A stretch of 61,694 nt of DNA from Streptomyces exfoliatus (GTDB lineage: Bacteria > Actinomycetota > Actinomycetes > Streptomycetales > Streptomycetaceae). Location: positions 1-61,694 of the forward strand of contig NZ_JNZP01000031.1 in NCBI RefSeq assembly GCF_000725545.1. The letters are read 5' to 3'. Below the pieces are notes generated by a model, which made no database searches, had not been told where the DNA came from, and worked only from the letters and a program-made list of their open reading frames with translations. The position numbers and the translations under genes are program-made. Positions 25,560 through 34,745 of this stretch are shown in pieces (within the stretch, counting starts at the first letter, position 1; each line of letters starts with the position of its first letter).

Positions 25560-26876
25560 CTACCGCAGAAGGGCGTCCGCGTGCGCCCCGCCCGACTCGG
25601 CGACGATCTCGGCGATCGTCTGGGGTGTCCGTACCGTCGTGAACGCGACCGTGCCGTCGTCGGCCACCGTGAAGCCGTGGATGCCGGGCCGGGGCAGGCT
25701 GTTGTACGCGTAGTGGTGGGCGAAGTAGTACGCGCCGGTGTCCGGGACGGCCACGACGTCGCCCGGGTGGAGCAGCGGCAGCTCCCGGCTGGTGGCGAGC
25801 AGGTCGCCGGCGAAGCAGGCGGGGCCCGCCACGTCCTGGACGGTGGTCTCCCCGGTGCGGGGGCGGCCCTCGGAGTCGTACGCGAGGACGCGCAGCGGCC
25901 AGGACTCGGGGGCGTAGACCGTACGGGTGGCCAGCTGCACGCCCGCGTGGGTGACGGCGATCGGGCGGCCGCCGGAGGTCTTGGTGTACTCCACCCGGGC
26001 GAGGACCGTGCCGTGCTTGGCGAGCAGGGAGCGGCCGAACTCGGTCACCAGGCGGTAGCGGCCGTCGAAGAGTCCGGGGACGGTGTCGGCGAGCAGCCGG
26101 GCGTACTCCGCGTACGTCGGCGTCTCCTCGTCGGAGTCGAAGTTCACCGGCAGGCCGCCGCCGATGTCCAGGGTGTCGATCTGCTGCCGGCCGGCCGTGC
26201 GGTTGATCTCCTCGGCGAGGACGTAGGCCTCTCCGATCCCTTCCGCCATCAGGGCGAGCGGGACGCCCTGGGAGCCGGTGTGGGTGTGCAGCCGGGTCAG
26301 CCAGGGCCGGTCGAGGAAGGCCTGGACGACGGCCTTGCGGGCGCCCTCGTCGCGGAGCGTCACACCGAACTTGGAGGTGGCCGTCGCGGTTGAGAGGGCG
26401 CCGATGGAACCGGCTCCGACCTGCGGGTTCACCCGGAGGCCCAGGGGCGAGGCGGTGGGCGCGGAGGCGACGAGGGCGTCGATCCTCGCCAGCTCCTGGA
26501 GGTTGTCGGCGTTGACGGCGATGCCGAGCGCGAGGGCCTGGCGGAGCTCGGCGGGGGTCTTGGCGGGGGAGTCGAGCACGGTGTGGGAGGGCGGGACGCC
26601 GGCGGCGCGGGCGAGGGCCAGCTCGCCGGGGCTGGCGACCTCGACGCCGAGACCGGCGTCGTGGAGCAGGCGCAGGACGGGGACGAGCGGGGCGGCCTTG
26701 ACGGCGAAGGCGTGCAGGACCGGGGCGTCGGTGACGGCGGCGAACGCGCTGGTCAGGGCGGCGGCGGAGGCGCGGATCCCGGCGGCGTCGAGGAGGGCGA
26801 CGACCGGTTCGGAGGGGGAGAGGAGTCCTTGGTCGACGGAGGCTCGGACGGCGAGATCACGACGGTAGGAGGCCAT
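25560..26876 (-). CDS. Diaminopimelate decarboxylase-like (fold type III PLP) enzyme
   Basis: 438-aa PLP-dependent decarboxylase of the ornithine/diaminopimelate family. The PLP lysine is in HAFAVKAAP, the barrel motif HTHTGSQG follows, and GGGLPVNF and the TEFGRSLLAKHG strand are typical. The C-terminal domain has the substrate and dimer motif ACFAGDLL with the active-site Cys, then YYFAHHYAYN. Motifs are complete, so activity is likely, but the exact amino acid is uncertain, since actinomycetes often carry a second copy outside lysine synthesis. ATG 26876 has AGGA 8 bases upstream; ATG 26885 is the alternative. Divergent from hutU. Confidence 0.85.
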   Translation of the reverse strand: MASYRRDLAVRASVDQGLLSPSEPVVALLDAAGIRASAAALTSAFAAVTDAPVLHAFAVKAAPLVPVLRLLHDAGLGVEVASPGELALARAAGVPPSHTVLDSPAKTPAELRQALALGIAVNADNLQELARIDALVASAPTASPLGLRVNPQVGAGSIGALSTATATSKFGVTLRDEGARKAVVQAFLDRPWLTRLHTHTGSQGVPLALMAEGIGEAYVLAEEINRTAGRQQIDTLDIGGGLPVNFDSDEETPTYAEYARLLADTVPGLFDGRYRLVTEFGRSLLAKHGTVLARVEYTKTSGGRPIAVTHAGVQLATRTVYAPESWPLRVLAYDSEGRPRTGETTVQDVAGPACFAGDLLATSRELPLLHPGDVVAVPDTGAYYFAHHYAYNSLPRPGIHGFTVADDGTVAFTTVRTPQTIAEIVAESGGAHADALLR

Positions 26877-26926
26877 GGGGCCCATCCTCGTCCATGGCGT
26901 CACCGGGACGGGTGAGGGCGGCCCTG

Positions 26927-26955
26927 TTGACTACAACTATTCATCAGGTCAGGAT
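26927..26955 (+). promoter_or_regulatory. Promoter of the hut operon
   Basis: TTGACT at 26927-26932 and CAGGAT at 26950-26955, spaced 17 bp, lie about 35 bp upstream of the hutU start in the 114-bp gap shared with the divergent decarboxylase gene. The AT-rich spacer (ACAACTATTCATCAG) stands out against the surrounding GC content. Confidence 0.5.
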
Positions 26956-26990
26956 GTGAATATCTGTACGACATTCGAGGAGGCACCGCC

Positions 26991-28676
26991 ATGTCAGGAC
27001 CCCGCCCCGTACGAGCGGCACGCGGTACGGAACTGAGCGCCCTGGGATGGCAGCAGGAAGCCGCCCTCCGGATGCTCCAGAACAACCTCGACCCCGAGGT
27101 CGCCGAGCACCCCGACAAGCTCGTCGTCTACGGCGGCACCGGCAAGGCCGCCCGCGACTGGCGCTCCTTCGACGCCATGGTCCGCACCCTGCGCACCCTC
27201 AAGCAGGACGAGACGATGCTCGTCCAGTCCGGCCGCCCCGTCGGCGTCATGCAGACCCACGAGTGGGCCCCGCGCGTCCTCCTGGCCAACTCCAACCTGG
27301 TCGGCGACTGGGCCAACTGGGAGGAGTTCCGGCGCCTGGAGCACCTCGGCCTCACCATGTACGGCCAGATGACCGCCGGGTCCTGGATCTACATCGGCAC
27401 CCAGGGCATCCTCCAGGGCACGTACGAGACCTTCGCCGCCGTCGCCGCCAAGAAGTTCGGCGGCACCCTGGCCGGCACGATCACCCTCACCGCCGGCCTC
27501 GGCGGCATGGGCGGCGCCCAGCCGCTCGCCGTGACGATGAACGACGGCGTCGCGATCTGTATCGACGTCGACCCGCGCGCCATCGAGCGCCGCATCGAGC
27601 ACCGCTACCTGGACGTGAAGGCCGACAGCCTCGCCCACGCCCTCGCCCTGGCGACCGAGGCCCGCGACGCCCGCCGCCCGCTCTCCATCGGCCTCCTCGG
27701 CAACGCCGCCGAACTGCTTCCGCAGATGCTCGCCGAGGGCGCCCCGATCGACATCGTCACCGACCAGACGAGCGCCCACGACCCCCTCTCGTACTGCCCG
27801 GTCGGCGTGGCCTTCGAGGACATGGCCTCCGCCGCCGCCAAGGATCCGGCCGGGTTCACGGTGAGGGCCCGCGAGTCGATGGCGAAGCACGTCGAGGCCA
27901 TGGTCGGCTTCATGGACGCGGGCGCCGAGGTCTTCGACTACGGCAACTCGATCCGCGGCGAGGCCCAGCTCGCCGGCTACGAGCGGGCGTTCGCCTTCCC
28001 CGGCTTCGTCCCGGCGTACATCCGCCCGCTGTTCTGCGAGGGCAAGGGCCCCTTCCGCTGGGCCGCCCTCTCCGGCGAGGCCTCGGACATCCACAAGACC
28101 GACAAGGCGATCCTCGATCTCTTCCCGGAGAACGAGTCCCTCCACCGCTGGATCAAGATGGCCGGCGAGCGCGTCCACTTCCAGGGCCTGCCCGCCCGCA
28201 TCTGCTGGCTCGGACAGGGCGAGCGCGACAAGGCCGGCGACATGTTCAACGACATGGTCGGCAACGGCACCCTCGCCGCACCGCTCGCGATCGGCCGTGA
28301 CCACCTCGACTGCGGCTCCGTCGCCTCCCCGTACCGCGAGACGGAGGCCATGCTCGACGGCTCAGACGCCATCGCCGACTGGCCGCTGCTCAACGCCATG
28401 GTCAACGTCGCCTCCGGCGCGTCCTGGGTCTCCATCCACCACGGCGGTGGCGTCGGCATGGGCCGCTCCATCCACGCCGGCCAGGTCTCCGTGGCCGACG
28501 GCACCAAGCTCGCCGGCGAGAAGATCCGCCGCGTCCTGACGAACGACCCCGGCATGGGCGTCATCCGCCACGTCGACGCGGGCTACGACATCGCCGAGCG
28601 CGTCGCCGACGAGAAGGGCGTCCGCGTCCCGATGCGCGAGGGCTCCGAAGCGGGCTCCGAAGAGGGTTCCGCGTGA
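26991..28676 (+). CDS. hutU: Urocanate hydratase
   Basis: 561-aa urocanase, which adds water to urocanate giving imidazolone propionate, the second step of histidine degradation. Family motifs: [11 protein letters not shown] near residue 48, [21 protein letters not shown], and [16 protein letters not shown], the tightly bound-NAD region. The C-terminal [16 protein letters not shown] is also present. Length matches the family. GGAGG precedes the ATG at 26991. First gene of hutU-M20-hutF-hutI; hutH (histidine ammonia-lyase) is not in the window. The next start overlaps its stop (GTGA). Confidence 0.97.
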   Translation: MSGPRPVRAARGTELSALGWQQEAALRMLQNNLDPEVAEHPDKLVVYGGTGKAARDWRSFDAMVRTLRTLKQDETMLVQSGRPVGVMQTHEWAPRVLLANSNLVGDWANWEEFRRLEHLGLTMYGQMTAGSWIYIGTQGILQGTYETFAAVAAKKFGGTLAGTITLTAGLGGMGGAQPLAVTMNDGVAICIDVDPRAIERRIEHRYLDVKADSLAHALALATEARDARRPLSIGLLGNAAELLPQMLAEGAPIDIVTDQTSAHDPLSYCPVGVAFEDMASAAAKDPAGFTVRARESMAKHVEAMVGFMDAGAEVFDYGNSIRGEAQLAGYERAFAFPGFVPAYIRPLFCEGKGPFRWAALSGEASDIHKTDKAILDLFPENESLHRWIKMAGERVHFQGLPARICWLGQGERDKAGDMFNDMVGNGTLAAPLAIGRDHLDCGSVASPYRETEAMLDGSDAIADWPLLNAMVNVASGASWVSIHHGGGVGMGRSIHAGQVSVADGTKLAGEKIRRVLTNDPGMGVIRHVDAGYDIAERVADEKGVRVPMREGSEAGSEEGSA

Positions 28677-29890
28677 GCGACAGCTTCCACGCCATGTGGC
28701 GGTCGCTGCGGCCCATCGGACGCAGCGCCGCCACCGGCGGCTACCGCCGCTACGCCTGGACCGAGGCCGACGCCGACTGCCGGCTCTGGTTCCGGATGCA
28801 GGCCGAGGCCCGCCGCCTGGACGTCGAGACCGACCGCAACGGCAACCAGTGGGCCTGGCTCGGCGACCCCACCGCGGGCAACGCCGTCGTCACCGGCTCC
28901 CACCTCGACTCCGTACCCGACGGCGGCGCCTTCGACGGCCCCCTCGGCGTCGTCTCCGCCTTCGCCGCGCTCGACGAACTGCGCGCCCGTGGCGTTCAGT
29001 TCAAGCGGCCCCTCGCCATCACCAACTTCGGCGACGAGGAAGGCGCCCGCTTCGGCCTCGCCTGCGTCGGCTCCCGCCTCACCGCGGGCCGGCTGACGAA
29101 GGAGCAGGCGTACGAGCTCCGCGACGCGTCCGGCACCAGCCTCCCGCAGGCCATGGAGGCGGCCGGGCACGACCCCTCGGGGATCGGCCCGGACCCGGAG
29201 CGGCTCGCCCGTATCGGAGCGTTCGTCGAACTCCACGTCGAGCAGGGCCGCGCCCTCGACCTGTCCGGCGACCCCGTCGGCATCGCCTCCTCCATCTGGC
29301 CGCACGGCCGCTGGCGGTACGACTTCGCCGGCGAGGCCAACCACGCCGGCACCACCCGGCTCGTCGACCGCCGCGACCCGATGCTCACCTACGCGGAGAC
29401 CGTCCTCGCCGCCCGCCGCGAGGCCGAACTCGCGGGCGCGGTCGCCACCTTCGGCAAGATCGCGGTCGAGCCCAACGGCGTCAACGCCATCCCGTCGATG
29501 GTCCGCGGCTGGCTCGACGCCCGCGCCGCCGACCAGGACGCCCTGGACAAGGTCGTCACCGGTGTCGAGGCGGAGGCCAGGGCGTACGCCGCCCGCCACG
29601 GCATCGACCTCACGGTCGTCCGGGAGTCCTTCACCCCGGTCGTGGACTTCTCGCACACCCTGCGCGACGAGCTGTCCCGGATCCTCGGCACCACCGGGAA
29701 GGTCCCGGTCCTCGGCACCGGCGCGGGACACGACGCGGGCATCCTGTCCGAATCGATCCCGACCGCCATGCTGTTCGTACGGAACCCCACCGGGGTCTCG
29801 CACTCCCCGGCCGAATTCGCGGCCGAGGACGACTGCGCGGCCGGTGTCCTCGCACTCGCCGACGTACTGGAGGAGCTGGCGTGCCGCTGA
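28673..29890 (+). CDS. M20 family amidohydrolase (allantoate amidohydrolase-like)
   Basis: 405-aa metallopeptidase-fold amidohydrolase of the allantoate amidohydrolase/N-carbamoyl-amino acid hydrolase group. Metal ligands are visible as [18 protein letters not shown] (His77, Asp79, Asp88), [11 protein letters not shown] (Glu122/Glu123) and ELHVEQG. Residues in GEANHAGTT and NGVNAIP form the dimer domain. The GTG overlaps the hutU stop by 4 bp. In the hut operon there is no separate N-formylglutamate deformylase (HutG) although HutF produces N-formylglutamate, so this enzyme may fill that step. This is inference; annotation as allantoate amidohydrolase may be misleading here. Confidence 0.88.
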   Translation: MSDSFHAMWRSLRPIGRSAATGGYRRYAWTEADADCRLWFRMQAEARRLDVETDRNGNQWAWLGDPTAGNAVVTGSHLDSVPDGGAFDGPLGVVSAFAALDELRARGVQFKRPLAITNFGDEEGARFGLACVGSRLTAGRLTKEQAYELRDASGTSLPQAMEAAGHDPSGIGPDPERLARIGAFVELHVEQGRALDLSGDPVGIASSIWPHGRWRYDFAGEANHAGTTRLVDRRDPMLTYAETVLAARREAELAGAVATFGKIAVEPNGVNAIPSMVRGWLDARAADQDALDKVVTGVEAEARAYAARHGIDLTVVRESFTPVVDFSHTLRDELSRILGTTGKVPVLGTGAGHDAGILSESIPTAMLFVRNPTGVSHSPAEFAAEDDCAAGVLALADVLEELACR

Positions 29891-31242
29891 CGACGTACTG
29901 GCTGGAGCACGCCTGGCTCGACACGCATGTCGAGCCGGGCGTGGCCCTGACCGTGTCCATGAGCGGCTCCGCCGCGGGTCAGGACGGCAGGATCGCGGCC
30001 GTACGCACAGGAGTGGAGGCGCCCCCGCCCGGCGCCGTCGTCCTCCGCGGCCTCACGATCCCCGGCCTCGCCAACGCCCACTCGCACGCCTTCCACCGCG
30101 CCCTGCGCGGCACCGTCCAGGTCGGCAGCGGCACCTTCTGGACGTGGCGCGAGGTCATGTACGCCGTCGCCCAGCGCCTCACCCCCGACAGCTACTTCGC
30201 CCTCGCCCGCGCCGTGTACGCGGAGATGGCCCTCGCGGGCATCACCTCCGTCGGCGAGTTCCACTACCTCCACCACGCGCCCGGCGGCGCCCCGTACGCC
30301 GACCCCAACGCCATGGGCGAGGCCCTGATCGCCGCCGCCGCCGACGCCGGCATCCGCATCACCCTCCTCGACACCGCCTACCTCTCCTCCGGCTTCGGCG
30401 CCGCGCCCGAGCGGCACCAGCTCCGCTTCACCGACGGCACGGCGGACGCCTGGGCGGAGCGGGTCTCGGCCCTGAAGGAGCGGGACGGCGTACGCGTCGG
30501 CGCGGCCATCCACTCCGTACGGGCCGTCCCGGCGGACCAGCTGGCCACGGTCGCCCGCTGGGCCCAGGACCGGAAGGCCCCCCTCCACGTCCACCTGTCG
30601 GAGCAGACCGCGGAGAACGACGCCTGCCAGGCCGCGCACGGCATGACGCCCACCCAGCTCCTCGCCGAGCACGGCGTCCTCGGCCCCCGGACGACGGGCG
30701 TCCACAACACCCACATGACGCGGACCGACGTGGACCTCATCGGCTCGACGTCGACCGGCACCTGCATGTGCCCCACCACCGAACGCGACCTCGCGGACGG
30801 CATCGGCCCGGCCGTCGCCCTCCAGCGCGCCGGCTCCCCGCTCTCCCTCGGCAGCGACAGCCACGCGGTCGTCGACCTCCTGGAGGAGGCGCGGGCCATG
30901 GAACTGAACGAGCGCCTGCGCACCCGCACCCGCGGTCACTGGACGGCGGCGGCCCTCCTCCGCGCGGCGACGGCGGACGGCCACGCGGCCCTCGGCTGGC
31001 ACGAGGCGGGAACGCTGGAGCGGGGCGCGCTCGCCGACTTCACCACGATCGCGCTCGACTCGGTCAGGACAGCGGGACCGGCACCGCGTCTGGCAGCCGA
31101 GACGGCGGTATTCGCAGCGTCGGCCGCGGACGTCCGGCACACGATCGTGGGCGGCCGCCATGTCGTACGGGACGGGGTCCACGCCTCCGTGCCGGACGCG
31201 GGCCGTGCCCTCGCCGACTCGATCGCCGCCCTGCGCGACTGA
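29881..31242 (+). CDS. hutF: Formimidoylglutamate deiminase
   Basis: 453-aa amidohydrolase-superfamily deiminase converting N-formimidoylglutamate to N-formylglutamate and ammonia. Metal motif [10 protein letters not shown] has His67 and His69; VHLSEQ supplies a further His, and the Asp is in [13 protein letters not shown]. The start region [18 protein letters not shown] is typical of HutF rather than imidazolonepropionase. The GTG at 29881 overlaps the M20 gene by 10 bp, with GGAGGAGCTGGC upstream. It indicates the five-step hut route ending in formylglutamate. Confidence 0.93.
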   Translation: MPLTTYWLEHAWLDTHVEPGVALTVSMSGSAAGQDGRIAAVRTGVEAPPPGAVVLRGLTIPGLANAHSHAFHRALRGTVQVGSGTFWTWREVMYAVAQRLTPDSYFALARAVYAEMALAGITSVGEFHYLHHAPGGAPYADPNAMGEALIAAAADAGIRITLLDTAYLSSGFGAAPERHQLRFTDGTADAWAERVSALKERDGVRVGAAIHSVRAVPADQLATVARWAQDRKAPLHVHLSEQTAENDACQAAHGMTPTQLLAEHGVLGPRTTGVHNTHMTRTDVDLIGSTSTGTCMCPTTERDLADGIGPAVALQRAGSPLSLGSDSHAVVDLLEEARAMELNERLRTRTRGHWTAAALLRAATADGHAALGWHEAGTLERGALADFTTIALDSVRTAGPAPRLAAETAVFAASAADVRHTIVGGRHVVRDGVHASVPDAGRALADSIAALRD

Positions 31243-31259
31243 AGGAGACACGCCTCATC

Positions 31260-32507
31260 ATGAACACCGGCCCCGCGGCGACGAACAGCCCGGCGGCGAG
31301 CTCCGCCCCCACGAGCGCGAACAGCGCCGTGGCGAAGACCGCCACCGCCATCGTCAACATCGCCAGCCTCGTCACGAACGATCCCTCCCTCGGTGATCAC
31401 ACTCCCCTTGGCCTGATCCAGGACGCGGCCGTCGTCATCGACGGCGACCGAGTCGTCTGGGTCGGTGAATCCAGCAAAGCACCGGCCACTGACAACCGGG
31501 TCGACGCGGGCGGCCGGGCCGTGATCCCCGGTTTCGTCGACTCCCACTCGCACCTCGTCTTCGCGGGCGACCGCACGGCCGAGTTCAACGCGCGGATGTC
31601 GGGCGAGGCGTACAAGGCGGGCGGCATCCGCACGACGGTCGCGGCCACCCGCGCCGCGAGCGACGAGGACCTGGAGCGCAATCTGACGCGCTACCTCGAC
31701 GAGGCCCTCCGCCAGGGCACGACCACCTTCGAGACGAAGTCCGGCTACGGCCTGACCGTCGAGGACGAGGCCCGCGCCCTCCGCATCGCGGCCGAACACA
31801 CCGACGAGGTGACCTACCTCGGCGCGCACATCGTCTCCCCGGACTACGCGGACGACCCGGCGGCCTACGTCGACCTGGTGACCGGCGAGATGCTGGACGC
31901 CTGCGCCCCGTACGCCCGCTGGATCGACGTCTTCTGCGAGAAGGGCGCCTTCGACGGCGACCAGGCCCGCGCGATCCTCACCGCCGGCAAGGCGAAGGGC
32001 CTCCACCCCCGGGTGCACGCCAACCAGCTCACGTACGGCCCCGGCGTCCAGCTGGCGGTGGAACTGGACGCGGCGAGCGCGGACCACTGCACCCATCTGA
32101 CGGACGAGGACGTGGACGCCCTGGCGCACTCGTCGACGGTCGCCACCCTCCTGCCGGGCGCGGAGTTCTCCACCCGCGCCCAGTGGCCGAACGCCCGCCG
32201 CCTCCTGGACGCGGGCGCGACGGTGGCCCTCTCCACGGACTGCAACCCGGGCTCCTCCTTCACGTCCTCCGTGCCGTTCTGCATCGCGCTCGCGGTACGG
32301 GACATGGGCATGACCCCGAACGAAGCGCTCTGGTCGGCCACGGCCGGCGGCGCCGCGGCCCTCCGCCGCACGGACGTGGGCCGCCTGACGCCCGGCGCCC
32401 GGGCGGACCTGACCGTCCTGGACGCCCCGTCCCACGTCCACCTGGCGTACCGGCCGGGCGTGCCGCTGGTGGCGGAGGTCTGGCGGAAGGGCGTACGCGT
32501 GGCCTGA
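31260..32507 (+). CDS. hutI: Imidazolonepropionase
   Basis: 415-aa amidohydrolase that opens the imidazolone ring to N-formimidoylglutamate, the third histidine-degradation step. Metal motif [16 protein letters not shown] is followed by [30 protein letters not shown] and STDCNPGSS, all diagnostic of HutI. The first about 28 residues (Ala/Ser/Thr-rich) exceed the usual start; an internal GTG near 31328 could be the true one. AGGAG lies 12 bases upstream of the ATG. Its final codons are part of a 15-bp tandem repeat. Confidence 0.95.
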   Translation: MNTGPAATNSPAASSAPTSANSAVAKTATAIVNIASLVTNDPSLGDHTPLGLIQDAAVVIDGDRVVWVGESSKAPATDNRVDAGGRAVIPGFVDSHSHLVFAGDRTAEFNARMSGEAYKAGGIRTTVAATRAASDEDLERNLTRYLDEALRQGTTTFETKSGYGLTVEDEARALRIAAEHTDEVTYLGAHIVSPDYADDPAAYVDLVTGEMLDACAPYARWIDVFCEKGAFDGDQARAILTAGKAKGLHPRVHANQLTYGPGVQLAVELDAASADHCTHLTDEDVDALAHSSTVATLLPGAEFSTRAQWPNARRLLDAGATVALSTDCNPGSSFTSSVPFCIALAVRDMGMTPNEALWSATAGGAAALRRTDVGRLTPGARADLTVLDAPSHVHLAYRPGVPLVAEVWRKGVRVA

Positions 32508-32569
32508 GCACGCGTGGCCTGAGCACGCGTGGCCTGAGCACGCGTGGCCTGAGCACGCGAGGTCTGAGC
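32495..32569. repeat. Five-copy 15-bp tandem repeat spanning the hutI stop
   Basis: Units of ACGCGTGGCCTGAGC start at 32495, 32510, 32525, 32540 and 32555; the first four are identical and the fifth has two changes. The first unit encodes the last residues of HutI (R-V-A-stop), so each copy carries the terminal codons and TGA again in the same frame. Confidence 0.9.
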
Positions 32570-32594
32570 ACCCGGGGGCGCGGGGCGCGGCGGT

Positions 32595-32610
32595 TGAGTA
32601 GGCGTACTCA
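32595..32610. promoter_or_regulatory. Inverted repeat TGAGTA-N4-TACTCA
   Basis: Perfect 6-bp arms around GGCG, 35 bp before the ATG of the lipoprotein gene at 32646. The position suits an operator or a promoter element; no cognate regulator can be named. Confidence 0.45.
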
Positions 32611-32645
32611 TGTGGGACGACACCGCCCGCGCGCAGACTTCGGGC

Positions 32646-33434
32646 ATGACCTCCTCGCTCGTAACGCCCTTGAAGAACAGCCGAGTCGGCGCAGCCGTGG
32701 CGGCGGCGCTCTGCGCCCTCGCCCTCACCTCCTGTGGCACGGAGGCGGCCGGAGGCGGCGCCCCGGCGGGCGCGGGCGCCAGGTCCGGAGCCGCGCGGAT
32801 CGCGGCCCCGGCGCCGGTCGCCACTCCGACCGCGACCCCGACCGCGACCCCGACCGCACCGGTCGGCGACCCGGCGGACGACCCCCGCCTCACGCCGGAG
32901 CAGCAGGCGGCCGAGATCAGGCTGCTGGAGCTCGCCGTCGAGCTCGCCGAGCCGTGCGCGGGCGGCCCGCCGCCGCTTCCGCCCGAGGTCCCGCCGACGG
33001 AGCCGGACGGACCGCCGCCCGCGTACGGCGAGAAGCCCCCCGCCGACGGCCCCTCCGGACCCCCGCTCGCGGAGGAGGAGCCGCCCTCCGAGAAGCCCTG
33101 GGACTTCGAGCGGGCCCGCCAGGAGACCGAGCTGGGCGAAGTCGACACGTGCGTGGCCCCTCTCCACGGCAAGCGCATCGCGAAGGCCCTGGACGGCAAG
33201 GCCGATGCGGACCCGGCCTCCGTCGAGAAGGTCCTCCGCGGCCTCGGCTACGACATCGACTACCGCCTCCACGGCCCTCAGGAGGTCAACGGCAAGGTCG
33301 AGTTCACCCTCGACCTCCGGTTCATGGGCGGCGAGCTGTGCCTCGCCGGCCGCTACGACGGCACCCGGACCTCCTTCGACCCGTACGGCGCCTCCACGGA
33401 GGTCCGCTGCACGGACGTGAAGCGCCGCGCCTGA
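32646..33434 (+). CDS. Secreted lipoprotein of unknown function
   Basis: 262-aa lipoprotein. The lipobox ALALTSC makes Cys30 the lipidated residue. A linker with repeated A-T-P-T units (encoded by near-identical GACCCCGACCGCGAC repeats) and a long Pro-rich stretch (about 105-160) keep the folded C-terminal domain of about 100 residues away from the membrane; that domain has four Cys (DTCVAPL, ELCLAGR and EVRCTDV among them). No family recognised. The ATG at 32646 lacks a clear binding site; a start at 32610 would add 12 residues. Confidence 0.75.
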   Translation: MTSSLVTPLKNSRVGAAVAAALCALALTSCGTEAAGGGAPAGAGARSGAARIAAPAPVATPTATPTATPTAPVGDPADDPRLTPEQQAAEIRLLELAVELAEPCAGGPPPLPPEVPPTEPDGPPPAYGEKPPADGPSGPPLAEEEPPSEKPWDFERARQETELGEVDTCVAPLHGKRIAKALDGKADADPASVEKVLRGLGYDIDYRLHGPQEVNGKVEFTLDLRFMGGELCLAGRYDGTRTSFDPYGASTEVRCTDVKRRA

Positions 33435-33499
33435 GCGGCGGGCCGGCCGGGAGGATAAGCGGTGGCACGGCGGCGGGACCCCGTGCGAGCGTGAGCGGC

Positions 33500-34090
33500 A
33501 TGGGGAACTCACGGGCGCACGCCGTCTTCACGACCACCGACGCCGACGAGGCGTACGCCAGGGCGCGGCGGCTCGTCGGGCTCCTGGAACACGTCGACGC
33601 CGAGGTGTACGTCAGTGCCGAGGTGCGTACGGTCGAGGAGGCGCGCTCGGTCGCGCGACTGCTGCCGGGGGCGATGGTCGACTGGATGGAGGGCAGGCGC
33701 GACCCCGTGACCGGGGAGCACCTCTACTGCGCTCTCGACGCCGCGACAGCGGGGGACGACGAGATCCGCGCAGAACTGCCGGTGTACTTCTCCGCGGACG
33801 TGCCCGTCGCGACCGTCGAGCCGGAGATCGTCCGGGCCGTCGGCGAGGGGACCACCGAGATCGGCTGGCACGGCCGGTGGCCGGAGGACCCGGAGACGGA
33901 CAGCCACAGCTCCGCCCAGTACGACGGAGTCCAGCTGGTCCTGCACGGTGACCGGGCCCAGGTCGACGAATGGACTCCGCACCACACCGTCTTCGTCCAC
34001 GTCGGCAAGTGGGGTGACCGCGCCCGAGCCGAGAAGCTGGCCGCCGAGATCGGCGGCGAGGTGATCGGGGACGTCCAGATCGGCTGGTGA
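33500..34090 (+). CDS. Conserved hypothetical protein
   Basis: 196-aa soluble protein, acidic, beginning MGNSRAHAVFTTTDADEAYARARRL. The last 40 residues (TPHHTVFVHVGKWGDRARAEKLAAEIGG, in parts) form a beta-strand and helix. No catalytic motif or family is recognised. It follows the lipoprotein gene by 65 bp and is convergent with the 117-aa gene at 34145. Confidence 0.7.
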   Translation: MGNSRAHAVFTTTDADEAYARARRLVGLLEHVDAEVYVSAEVRTVEEARSVARLLPGAMVDWMEGRRDPVTGEHLYCALDAATAGDDEIRAELPVYFSADVPVATVEPEIVRAVGEGTTEIGWHGRWPEDPETDSHSSAQYDGVQLVLHGDRAQVDEWTPHHTVFVHVGKWGDRARAEKLAAEIGGEVIGDVQIGW

Positions 34091-34144
34091 TCCCTGACAG
34101 TCCTGGTAGCCGGGGGGCGGGCCGATCCGGACCGCCGCGGGTCG

Positions 34145-34498
34145 TCAGTGGAACTCGTGGACCACCTGGATCTCGCCGACGATGTGCGCGTTGAACTCGT
34201 CCAGGTCCTCCGCCGGCACCCACAGTTCGAGGATCGTCCGTCCGCCTGCCTGCTGGACGGGATACCTGCGCAGGAACTCCGTGTCGACCTCGAAGCGCGT
34301 CACGAAGCCGGCGCCGTCGTGCTTGACGTTCCAGTCGCGGGCGATCCGGATCGCGTACTCCTCGTCAAGGACCGGATAGAAGATCGGCTGCTCGGGCAGC
34401 CGCGGCGGCCAGGCCCGCAGGCCGAGCTCGCGGACCAGGGCCAGCTCGACCGGGCCGGTGGGTCGCCACAAGGTGGTCGTCGTGCGCGCGCTGGTCAT
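34145..34498 (-). CDS. Small protein of the 'ADP-ribosylation/crystallin J1' annotation family
   Basis: 117-aa protein with the consistent pattern LWRPTGPVELALVRELGLRAWPPRLPEQPIFYPVLDEEYA (given in parts) and RFEVDTEFLRRYPVQQAGG, then ELWVPAEDLDEFN. Databases commonly label this family 'ADP-ribosylation/crystallin J1', but no ADP-ribosyltransferase or hydrolase active site is visible, so the function should be treated as unknown. ATG 34498 is followed by the family-typical start. Divergent from the acetyltransferase gene. Confidence 0.75.
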   Translation of the reverse strand: MTSARTTTTLWRPTGPVELALVRELGLRAWPPRLPEQPIFYPVLDEEYAIRIARDWNVKHDGAGFVTRFEVDTEFLRRYPVQQAGGRTILELWVPAEDLDEFNAHIVGEIQVVHEFH

Positions 34499-34745
34499 CC
34501 GTCGTTCTCCCCTGGAGGTGCTGGAGGCCCGACGGTAGCGACCGTCACCGCGCGGCGGCCACCGGGTTTCGTCCGGTGTCGCCAACCGTGCGCAAACACC
34601 GGACCCTTGGACGCCTCCGCTCCCGACGTGTCCCACCTTCACGGGTTGGTCACGGAAAGACCGAGTATCCCTGTCTCGGAGGGTTCCGGACCGGTACCGT
34701 CCTGTCCTGGCAGCACTCAGGGGGGAAGACCGGGGGGTCGGTTAG
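34499..34745. promoter_or_regulatory. Divergent promoter region before the glycan operon
   Basis: 247 bp between the minus-strand 117-aa gene and the plus-strand glycan operon. GTCCGGTGTCGCCAACC and a later CACTCAGGGGGGAAG with a GGTTAG box immediately before the GTG at 34746 are candidate promoter elements. No strong palindrome was seen. Confidence 0.35.

Noticed and set aside
30936..33512. 858-codon minus-strand frame across hutI and its flanks
   Set aside because: It is antisense to hutI, hutF and the lipoprotein, and its amino-acid composition is typical of the shadow of a GC-rich gene.
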